From contig NZ_CP109027.1 in assembly GCF_036226885.1 (NCBI RefSeq), positions 9,795,625 to 9,859,624 on the forward strand: DNA of 64,000 nt. The letters are read 5' to 3'. Shown here in pieces: positions 53,375 to 60,772 of the stretch. Origin of the DNA: Streptomyces sp. NBC_00663. Lineage in GTDB: Bacteria; Actinomycetota; Actinomycetes; Streptomycetales; Streptomycetaceae. The position numbers and the translations under genes were made by a program. Position 1 is the stretch's first letter, and every line of letters begins with the position of its first letter. The notes under the pieces were generated by a model, which did no database searches, had not been told where the DNA came from, and saw only the letters and a program-made list of their open reading frames with translations.

Positions 53375-55608
53375 GCCTGGGCCTCCTGGTGCGGGTCGTA
53401 GATGCGCAAGCCGCCCGGCCCAGCGGCACCCGCCGTCTGCCCGGTTGCCTTCTCCCGGGCCGTTCCAGCCCTCGCCTTGGCTCCTTGCGCCTCCTCTGCG
53501 GGGCCTGCCGCGGTGTCCTGTCCGTCGGCGAGGGCGGCGAGAAGGTAGTCCTCGCCGTCCGGGTCGTCCTCGACGTCGTCGAGGTCCCAGTCGTCGGCAT
53601 CTTGCAGCACAACGGCGAAGATGCCGGGCAGCCCGTATGAGGCCGTCGGCGCAGTAGGCACCGACGGCTGCTGCGGCCGTGTGGCGGGAGGAGGGTCCGT
53701 CATCCGTGCGGCTGCCTGGGCCCGGGCAGCCACCGTCCGCTCCCGCCTGCTGCCCAGTCCCTGGCTGGCCCGGCGCAGCAGCCGATCCAGCGCCCGGGCG
53801 ATCTCCGCCTCGTGTTCCTCACGGCCCGCGCGGCGTTGCACGGTGCGCCGGACGTGGTCGAAGGTGAACGCGGTGAACGGGCGCCTCACGGCCTCCGCGT
53901 GGATCCACGGCACTTCCAGCCACCCCTCGGACAGGCGGATCCACACCCGGCCGGGGTCATGAGGGTTGTGGTGGACCTCCCACCGTCCGTTCTTCTCCGC
54001 CCGCGGCGAGCGGCGCCGCCGGTAGGGGGTGAGACCAGGATGGTCATAGGTGCGGTAGCCGAAACGGATGCCGTAGTCGTTGATGGCCTGCCACCGGACA
54101 GGCAGCAGCTCGATGTAGTCGTCTGCCGACAACGGCACCGGCACATGCCCGGTGAACGCCACCAAAGCCGCCCACATCTCGTTCGGACAGACGGCGACCT
54201 GCGGCATCATCGGATGCCGCAGCGCCTCATGTCGGCGCTCCTGCCACCCGCAGATGACCCACTCTTCCAGCAGTTCCTGAAGCTGCGCCAAACTCCAACA
54301 GGCGTCCTGCTGTGCGGCCGCGCCGCGCTGGGAGACGTCCGAGCCGGTGTGGCCCGGCAGGTACTGGCTGAACCCGTCGGCAATCGCGCGGAAGGTCCTC
54401 TCCACGTTCCCCTTCGCCGGGCCGTTCGCCGGCGGCACCGGCTGCACCGAGATCCCTAGGCTCTCGCACGCAGAGACGAACGACGCCGACACATACACCC
54501 GTCCCTGGTCCATCACCACCGTCTCCGGCATGATTACCGGCCGGGCTGCAGCCTGCTCCAGCCGCGGATCCAACGCGATCAACTGCTCGTAGGGGATGAC
54601 AGATCGCTGCATGGACAGTGCTTTGTCCCAGCCCGGCCGCATCACGGTCGGCACCAGCATCTGCGCGAGCAGCATCGCCGCGTCCACCGACCGCGTGCCC
54701 ACCGGGCGCAGCAGAGCGGCACAGATACTGCGGGTGGCCACATCCAGCGCGATGCTCAGCTCCAGACGGCCGGTCACGCCGTCATCCAGCACCGCCAGGA
54801 CATCTAACGGCGTGCTGTCCAGCATCACCAGCTCACCCGGCCGCAATGCCACCGTCGGCGTGAACGGCGGCGCCGGCCGCGACGCGTGCCACCGCCGCTG
54901 CGCCGCCGTGCCCAAAAGGCCCTGCCCATCGCCAACGGCGTGCACCAGACGGTTGAACGTCGACGCCGGCGGCAAAGCCACCACCCCGGCGCCGTGCTCC
55001 TCCTCCAGCAGCCACCCCACCCGGCGGCGCAGCCCCACTAGCGTGCCCGTCGACCTCTCCCGCCGCCCCTCCAGCACCTTCCTCACCGCCGCTACCACCC
55101 GCTCATCGGCCCGTCCCACCGCCGACCGCTGCCGCACCGCCCGTCCGTCTACCAGCCCCCACAAGCCCTCACTGCGATAGCGCGCCCGCATCCGGCGCAC
55201 CGTCGCTACGCTGACCGTCCAGCCCGCCGCCCTCAACTCCTCGGCCTTGGCCTGCTCCCGCTGCGCCAGGCTCCGCGTCGCCGGATCGAACTGCTCACGC
55301 GGGGATCCCTGGGCCACCGCCTCAGGAAAACCCGTCTCCACCTCCCGCACATGCCGCTGCCACGCCAGCGCTCGCTCCCGCACCGGCTCCGTCAGCGCCT
55401 CCAGCAGAGCGAACGGCGGCACCCTCCCCGGCGCCGGCCCGCTGTCCACCTCGAAGGACGGATCAGAGCACAAAAACGGCAGCAGCACCGCCGCCGAAGC
55501 ACCCTCGTCGCTCACCAGCGTGGCCCGGGCGCCCTCCAGCACCCCCACCGTCCACACGCGCCCGTCATAGCGAAGGCGTGCCCCGACCTCGACGACCGTC
55601 TGCCTCAC
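53368..55608 (-). CDS. TniA/TnsB-like DDE transposase
   Basis: GTG 55608 overlaps the tnsA stop (GTGA). The 746-residue protein has N-terminal HTH domains (AGWTVSVATVRRMRARYRSE, STFNRLVHAVGDGQGLLG) and an RNase H core with Asp in ELVMLDSTPLDVLAVLDDGV, Asp in ETVVMDQGRVYVSASFVSAC and Glu in GPAKGNVERTFRAIADGFSQ. A Mu-type beta domain follows (GRWEVHHNPHDPGRVWIRLS), and an acidic/Pro-rich C-terminal tail that usually contacts TniB. All three catalytic residues are present. Confidence 0.88.
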   Translation of the reverse strand: MRQTVVEVGARLRYDGRVWTVGVLEGARATLVSDEGASAAVLLPFLCSDPSFEVDSGPAPGRVPPFALLEALTEPVRERALAWQRHVREVETGFPEAVAQGSPREQFDPATRSLAQREQAKAEELRAAGWTVSVATVRRMRARYRSEGLWGLVDGRAVRQRSAVGRADERVVAAVRKVLEGRRERSTGTLVGLRRRVGWLLEEEHGAGVVALPPASTFNRLVHAVGDGQGLLGTAAQRRWHASRPAPPFTPTVALRPGELVMLDSTPLDVLAVLDDGVTGRLELSIALDVATRSICAALLRPVGTRSVDAAMLLAQMLVPTVMRPGWDKALSMQRSVIPYEQLIALDPRLEQAAARPVIMPETVVMDQGRVYVSASFVSACESLGISVQPVPPANGPAKGNVERTFRAIADGFSQYLPGHTGSDVSQRGAAAQQDACWSLAQLQELLEEWVICGWQERRHEALRHPMMPQVAVCPNEMWAALVAFTGHVPVPLSADDYIELLPVRWQAINDYGIRFGYRTYDHPGLTPYRRRRSPRAEKNGRWEVHHNPHDPGRVWIRLSEGWLEVPWIHAEAVRRPFTAFTFDHVRRTVQRRAGREEHEAEIARALDRLLRRASQGLGSRRERTVAARAQAAARMTDPPPATRPQQPSVPTAPTASYGLPGIFAVVLQDADDWDLDDVEDDPDGEDYLLAALADGQDTAAGPAEEAQGAKARAGTAREKATGQTAGAAGPGGLRIYDPHQEAQAW

Positions 55609-56342
55609 GCCGCCTCCAGCCCCTGCTGAGCGAGGCAGACGACCGCACGCTCGTGCAGCGGTTCGTCCAGCCGCACCCACAGCACACCGCTCCACAGCGA
55701 GTGAAACACTGCAGGCCACACGGCGATCGGATCCCCCAGCCCTGGTACCGCCTCCACCGCCGGCCGCGGACTAGCGAAGGCCTCCAGCAGAGCGGGCGTC
55801 CGCACTCCCGCCGCATACCGGGGATGCCGGTAGCCCGCCAGCCACCGCACATTGGCCACCACAACCGGATCCGGAAGCCCGGCGATCCGGTAACCCCAGC
55901 CCGCGGTCTGCGCAGCAGCCGCCACAATCCGCGCCCGCTCCGTCAACCGGACCGACGCACCGCCGCGCCCCACGCAGTCGACCAACAGCCCCGAGCCGTC
56001 CTGCAAACGGGCCATCAACTGCGGTGCATGCCCGCTGGATCGGCCGTCCTCACACCACACCAGCTCCACCGGCCGGCAGGCCAGCCCCACCACCGCCGGA
56101 TCCCGGTCCAGCAGCATGAGCTGGGTCCTTATTACACCCGATCCGTACGCCACCAGCCGCCGGGTCGTCGACGACCACCACCAACCCGGAGCAACACGCC
56201 CCCCATGCCGGACTGGGAAAGGGCGTATGACAGGAGCGGCCTCGAAGGCGACGTCCTGCGCAGCCTCAAGCCACGGCACCTGGCGCACACGCCCCACGGG
56301 GTCTCGAAAACGCACGTCGATCCGGCCCGCCTCCACGGCCAT
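55605..56342 (-). CDS. TnsA-like endonuclease subunit with altered active site
   Basis: ATG 56342 (MAVEAGRIDVRFRDPVGRVR) gives 245 residues. The core GSGVIRTQLMLLDRDPAVVG, LACRPVELVWCEDGRSSGHA and DGSGLLVDCVGRGGASVRLT aligns with TnsA N-terminal nuclease domains (Glu in E-x-x-R/Q-xxLLxxD, then HxPDFxxxxxDGxxxxVDVK). Here the metal-binding Asp of HxPD is Gln (HAPQL) and the VDVK Lys position is not Lys (VDCVG), so second-strand cleavage is doubtful. It overlaps the transposase gene by four bases, so it is kept in the operon, perhaps as a structural subunit. Confidence 0.75.
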   Translation of the reverse strand: MAVEAGRIDVRFRDPVGRVRQVPWLEAAQDVAFEAAPVIRPFPVRHGGRVAPGWWWSSTTRRLVAYGSGVIRTQLMLLDRDPAVVGLACRPVELVWCEDGRSSGHAPQLMARLQDGSGLLVDCVGRGGASVRLTERARIVAAAAQTAGWGYRIAGLPDPVVVANVRWLAGYRHPRYAAGVRTPALLEAFASPRPAVEAVPGLGDPIAVWPAVFHSLWSGVLWVRLDEPLHERAVVCLAQQGLEAA

Positions 56343-56763
56343 ATCGCCTTCGCACCCCACAACACCACCGCTGCCGCCCGGCTCAGAAACGCTGCCCCCG
56401 GCCCCGGAAGAGGGGGACGACGCGGCCTGCTGGCTGCTGTCGACGATCACTCACGACACACAACGCCATACGAGCCCGACCGCGCAGGAAAACCATCAGG
56501 GTTACTCCGTCCGTGACATCAGCTGCAGTGCCGAGCAGCAGGAAGAATCTCCGGCGCTGGTCGGCTCCCTGGCACCGCCGCATCGCCTGCCCAAACAGGC
56601 GGGCCGGGCAGTCTATTTATGGATCATTCGAGTGATGACCAGATGGCATGCCATGGATGTCGGCGATCAAGCCGAAAACGCCGGACTCGTTGATGCCCCG
56701 CCGGTGCGCGTAGTGCGAGGGTGGGCGTCGTTCCGCCGCACAAGAGCGCCAGTTGAATGTGCG
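56343..56763. other. Intergenic region upstream of the transposition operon
   Basis: No supportable gene is present. The minus-strand frame open to 56450 shows no conserved content before 56342. The promoter of the transposition operon is expected here. Confidence 0.4.
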
Positions 56764-57798
56764 TCAGTCCACCGGCGCTGGTCCAATCGGCACGGCGCCT
56801 TCCGTCAAGGGAACAGCTGTACCGATCCAGGTCTGCAGCGGGCTGGTGTAGTCGACCTCGAGGATCGGGCCGAGCCAGGGTCGATCCAGGCGATGGCCGA
56901 GGTGGTGAACGAAGCGTCCTCCTGCACCCCACCCAGCCGGCCGCGTCCGGCTGCGGTCGGCGTGCGCCATCAGGATGCAGACCGGGTCGGTCAACGCCGC
57001 AGTCACGGCGATGACTTCGGGCAGGACGACTGCATCACGCAGTGACGCCGACCGCACGGCTTCCGGGCCACGGGCCGCCGATGCTTGCGCGAGGCGGTCC
57101 AGGCGCCGGGGCCAGATCTGCTCGTCCTGCCAGGCGGCAGCCTGCCGCCACCATCCCAGCACGACGGCACGGGCAAGAGCGAACGCCTGCCGCGGATCGT
57201 GCCCGCGGGCGGAGGCCTGCCGGGCCAGCGCCGACCACCGCTGCTGGGCCCTGCCGATCTCGGGGCAGAAGGCCACGTCCAGCCACTCGGGCCCACCCGG
57301 ACCGTCGGCGTCGGTCTGCCAGCGCTGATGCCGCAGGCAGACCCGTCGCCACATTGGCAGGTAGCGCACCGCGAGCACGGGACGACCGCTGCGGCGCGCT
57401 GTACACAGCTGGCACGCGATAGCTACGGGCCCGAGCGCGCGGGCATGCTGCCAGCGCATCCGCCCCTCTCCGAGCCCGCCTGGTCCTCGCCTGCCGGGCC
57501 CGCACCGAACACGAATGTCCGGGCCGAATGCGCCCGGCCCCTGCGACCACGACGGCAGGGACCGCGCCAGCACGCTCTGAGGGATCCCGCTCAGACGGGC
57601 CAGCAACTCCTGCCCCGCGGGGTCAAAGAGCACCTCCAACACCGTCCCGGGGCTGCCTTTGCACAGCCGAGGACGAGGATTGGTCTGCTGCCACCAGCCC
57701 AGCAGGGATCCGCTGCCCATCCAGTATCCGGCGGCGAGCCGACACAGGTACGACCACGTCGTCTCCCCATCCAGCGGAGCCACCCTCAGCACACCCAC
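56764..57798 (-). CDS. Second TniQ-family protein
   Basis: From GTG 57798 the protein has about 344 residues. It begins VGVLRVAPLDGETTWSYLCR, the TniQ signature, and contains a zinc site (ACQLCTARRSGRPVLAVRYL, then MWRRVCLRHQRW) and WPRRLDRLAQASAARGPEAV. The length is normal for TniQ, and there are no HA repeats. It resembles the N-terminal part of the giant TniQ in order of motifs (WWRQAAAWQDEQIWPRR versus WWAQQWPEEQQWPRR), so the two are paralogues with probably different target modes. The start is uncertain; upstream frames would overlap the divergent gene. Confidence 0.75.
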   Translation of the reverse strand: MGVLRVAPLDGETTWSYLCRLAAGYWMGSGSLLGWWQQTNPRPRLCKGSPGTVLEVLFDPAGQELLARLSGIPQSVLARSLPSWSQGPGAFGPDIRVRCGPGRRGPGGLGEGRMRWQHARALGPVAIACQLCTARRSGRPVLAVRYLPMWRRVCLRHQRWQTDADGPGGPEWLDVAFCPEIGRAQQRWSALARQASARGHDPRQAFALARAVVLGWWRQAAAWQDEQIWPRRLDRLAQASAARGPEAVRSASLRDAVVLPEVIAVTAALTDPVCILMAHADRSRTRPAGWGAGGRFVHHLGHRLDRPWLGPILEVDYTSPLQTWIGTAVPLTEGAVPIGPAPVD

Positions 57799-58045
57799 GA
57801 CCTCAGCGTGCCCTCTCCAGCTGGCCCGGACGGGCAATTGGGCCCAACTCCACCCGCCCGCAACATCGATGAGCTCAACCGGCCCGGCCCGCCCCTGCTG
57901 CGCTACGGTGAAACCGTGCTGCTCCCCGCCGACGCGGGGGTACCCGCTCCTCCACAGCACCCGGCCAACGGCTTGCCCGCATGCGAGGGAAGTGCCGCCC
58001 GCCGGGGGAGGACGGTTCCCGTTCTCTCGGTGAGGAGTGCCCTGC

Positions 58046-58450
58046 ATGCCTGATACCGCCCCCTCTGCTTCGCACCGCTGCCACCACTGCCACCGCCCGG
58101 TCGCCGGGACGGCAAGCCGTTGTGCGAGTTGCCGGAGCTTGCGGCGTACACCGGACCGGGCCTACCGACGCGAGATCGCTGACGCTCTCTTCCCGCCCGC
58201 CGCACGCGCCGCCCTGCTGGGACGTATTGCCAGCGGCGAGCACATCAGCGACGTCTGCGCCGACCTGGGAATCTCCGTCCACCGGGCCCGCAGCTACGCC
58301 GCGTATGCCCCGGCCTGGGGACGCGCCCTGGACCTGGCCCTGACCGCAGGACGCGATCCCGACCTTGACCACGGCACCGCGATGGCCTACCGGCACGGCC
58401 GTTGCCGCTGCCCCGAGTGCCGCACGGCGAAGAACACCACCCGTCCCTGA
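58046..58450 (+). CDS. Zinc-finger/HTH small protein beside the transposon
   Basis: ATG 58046 is eight bases after GGAG. The 134-residue product has an N-terminal zinc finger (HRCHHCHRPVAGTASRCASC), an HTH-like middle (ISDVCADLGISVHRARSYAA) and a C-terminal HGRCRCPECRTAK with another Cys pair. It diverges from the second tniQ. A regulator or DNA-binding accessory of the element is likely, but no named family fits. Confidence 0.65.
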   Translation: MPDTAPSASHRCHHCHRPVAGTASRCASCRSLRRTPDRAYRREIADALFPPAARAALLGRIASGEHISDVCADLGISVHRARSYAAYAPAWGRALDLALTAGRDPDLDHGTAMAYRHGRCRCPECRTAKNTTRP

Positions 58451-58641
58451 CCCACGGCGACTCAACAGTTGGGGCCAGCGCGGGCCGCAGCCTGAGGACA
58501 ATCCCGGCCTTGTGCCGGCTCGACACCGCGTCACAGATACAGGACCCGCGGCTGAAACGCGTTGATGCCATCTGCTTGTCACGTCATGCTTCTTTCGTCG
58601 TGCGGCTAAGAACTGCCGGGGTCGAGATGTGGGGGAGACAC

Positions 58642-59460
58642 GTGGCAACGACGGGGGCGCGGTCGCAGGCAGAAGTGGTGGCGCGGCACCGGGCCAACCT
58701 TGAGGCGTTCGTGCTGCGAGCACGCCGGGTAGAAGCACACTCACTGGCGGCCGACTGGGACGAGCTGGTGGCTTTGGCCGGAGCCACATACACAGTGACT
58801 GTCCTTGAAACAGGTGAAGCGCATTTTCGCCAGGAGCTTCCCGCCGAAGAGGTGGTGGAATCTGCTGCCGCGAGAATCAGACCACTCCTCCTGGAAACAG
58901 ATGCCTGCTCCTACCTGAAGGCGCTCGCTGGGGTGGGGTTCTTCTGCCGGGCGATGCCGGACGACAAGACGTGGGTCAAGGGCGCACGCACTGAGTGGCG
59001 AGACAGAACAGGATCCGCAGCACCTACGCGGGAGACCGGATATCAAGTCATGATCGGCAACCCCCTCACAGGACAGGCTGCCGATCTGGATGACCAACGC
59101 CTGGCGATGGCCTGGATCTACGGGGATGTCGTTCACCACGACACCGAACGACTAAAGGAAACTGACCCATTCGGTCTGTCCGAACGATTTCGTGCCGCAG
59201 CCCCCCTGGTCGCCTGGGTCATGGTCAGAGCGATCGAACTCCTCAACTACGTTCGAGCCCTTCAGGAATACGGAGCACTTGAGCTCCAGCCGGAGGTGTT
59301 CGACCAGGAAGTGGTGCTGCAGTCGACGTCTTGGGAACACACCGGACGGGTGTACAGCGCGCCCGTTGGTACGCCTGCTCCCGTCGATGCCCTGACACCC
59401 GTTGGAGAGGGATGGACCCCGCTGTCCGGTAACGCTGTGCTGCAGCAAGCAGAAGAGTGA
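58642..59460 (+). CDS. Unknown 272-residue subtelomeric protein
   Basis: GTG 58642 follows GGGGGAG by four bases; ATG 58627 is the alternative. The sequence starts with a helical region (SQAEVVARHRANLEAFVLRA), followed by ATYTVTVLETGEAHFRQELP, AGVGFFCRAMPDDKTWVKGA, DQRLAMAWIYGDVVHHDTER and VAWVMVRAIELLNYVRALQE. It looks like a soluble alpha/beta protein. I do not recognise the family. It sits between the transposon and a convergent YaaC-like gene, a neighbourhood rich in suspected defence genes. Confidence 0.55.
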   Translation: MATTGARSQAEVVARHRANLEAFVLRARRVEAHSLAADWDELVALAGATYTVTVLETGEAHFRQELPAEEVVESAAARIRPLLLETDACSYLKALAGVGFFCRAMPDDKTWVKGARTEWRDRTGSAAPTRETGYQVMIGNPLTGQAADLDDQRLAMAWIYGDVVHHDTERLKETDPFGLSERFRAAAPLVAWVMVRAIELLNYVRALQEYGALELQPEVFDQEVVLQSTSWEHTGRVYSAPVGTPAPVDALTPVGEGWTPLSGNAVLQQAEE

Positions 59461-59495
59461 CGCCTGCGCGACACGGCCTGGCGGGCAGTTCAACC

Positions 59496-60569
59496 TCAGC
59501 GGGAGACCTCGTCGATGGTTGCCAGTGTGAGTTCAGGTACGGCGATGAGGGCTTTACGCAACAGCCGCTCGACAGCCGCAGCGTCGACGCTGTGGTTCAC
59601 ATCGATCTGTGTGGTCCACTGGCCAGGCTGGTAGCGGGCAAGCATCGAGAGGCTGTACAGCACCGACCACCACGCAAGAAAGGGATGCAGCTGGGCCCCG
59701 TCACCTCCGAGGACGGAGTGCACACGTCGTTGCAAGGGGTCGCGGCCGATCCAGGGTGTCAGCGTGTTCATTACTGACTCGACGTCCTGGTCAGATGCCT
59801 GCTCCGGTCTGCCCAACGGCCAGGCTAGGCTCACCGTTACTGTCCCCCGTTTCTCGTCCCGCCCGGAGAAGCTCGCCGGTCCGTGCAGGAATTCGTAGCC
59901 GGCGACCGTTGGGAACGCGCTCAGTTTCTGACGGATTGCTGCCGCGAGCTGGTCTTGATCATCTCTATGGGGCGCGACTTCGTCAGAGAGGCCATCCAGG
60001 TCGAGAGCCACCTGGCTGAAGCTGTCCGGACCCACAGGTTTCCGTGTGACCCGAAGGCACCGTACTGAGGATGGAGCGGAGGTAAGCGGCCAGCCGTCGT
60101 TCTCCTCAATAATGTTCCACAAATCGGCGAGCTCGACTTCCTGAGGCAGAGAACGTGAGCCTAGGAGCGAGGCCACTTGCGTGAACGCTCCGGCCCCCTT
60201 GTCCGCGACCAGCACACGTCCCACGTGGGGCTGGTCGGCTTGCTTGATAGCGATGCCGTGACCGTTCAGCCGGTAGTCCGGCTGCTGCCCCGCGGCTGCG
60301 ATTGCACGGCCAGCCTGACTCAGGCCATAAAACAGAAGGAGGGGCCGGGAAGCTGGCCCCACATCCGCGGCCGCCTTCAAGAGCTGCTCTGCTTGCTCAA
60401 GCGCCGAGTTGTACGTCTTGCGTCGAGCCGCGTTGCCACTGCCTGCCCAGCCGGGCGGGTCCGAGCGTGTCTCTCGAAGCGCCTGCCAGACGTCCTCAAG
60501 ATCCGGGTAAGTCAGATCATTCCAGGTCGGATAAGGCCTACGCACCATCGGCTCATTGTGGCTCACCAT
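59496..60569 (-). CDS. YaaC-like protein
   Basis: ATG 60569 (MVSHNEPMVRRPYPTWNDLT) gives 357 residues. The block LEQAEQLLKAAADVGPASRP followed by LLLFYGLSQAGRAIAAAGQQ is the signature of YaaC-like proteins (PF14175). The middle contains VASLLGSRSLPQEVELADLW and the C-terminus MNTLTPWIGRDPLQRRVHSV, MLARYQPGQWTTQIDVNHSV. An AAGGAGG lies 38 bases upstream of this start, so initiation at a GTG near 60592 is possible. The family function is unknown; members often occur in mobile and defence contexts. Confidence 0.75.
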   Translation of the reverse strand: MVSHNEPMVRRPYPTWNDLTYPDLEDVWQALRETRSDPPGWAGSGNAARRKTYNSALEQAEQLLKAAADVGPASRPLLLFYGLSQAGRAIAAAGQQPDYRLNGHGIAIKQADQPHVGRVLVADKGAGAFTQVASLLGSRSLPQEVELADLWNIIEENDGWPLTSAPSSVRCLRVTRKPVGPDSFSQVALDLDGLSDEVAPHRDDQDQLAAAIRQKLSAFPTVAGYEFLHGPASFSGRDEKRGTVTVSLAWPLGRPEQASDQDVESVMNTLTPWIGRDPLQRRVHSVLGGDGAQLHPFLAWWSVLYSLSMLARYQPGQWTTQIDVNHSVDAAAVERLLRKALIAVPELTLATIDEVSR

Positions 60570-60772
60570 CGAGATCAGCACACGGACAACGACTGACCAG
60601 GTCTTCACCTCCTTGGCACCCCGCCGGACACGCCCGACTGACGCATCGGCAAGGGGCGTTGGGAAAGGATCACAAGCGCACCTATAGAGCAGCGCGATAG
60701 CTGGAGTCGTTCCGAGAGAAGCAGGAGAGCTCCGAGGTAGGGGGAGATCCCCCACCAGATGCTCCCGCACTC

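Larger units (their letters stand above)
49014..58450. mobile_element. Tn7/Tn5053-like transposition module (ends not found)
   Basis: Minus-strand genes in order are TnsA-like, TniA/TnsB, TniB/TnsC and TniQ with HA repeats. The first two overlap by 4 bases, the next two by 7, and 56 bp separate the last pair. A second TniQ and a divergent zinc-finger/HTH gene lie upstream, and a KAP NTPase lies downstream. Terminal repeats and target duplication could not be identified by eye, so the limits are those of the genes. Confidence 0.7.

Noticed and set aside
52284..53612. N-terminal extension of the giant TniQ frame back to 53612
   Set aside because: The extension lies on top of the intact tniB gene and reads as Arg/Pro-rich shadow; ATG 52283 fits the TniQ family start.
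49014..58450. Terminal inverted repeats of the Tn7-like module
   Set aside because: I looked in 46560-46760, 56343-56763 and 58450-58640 and saw no matching repeats long enough to trust.
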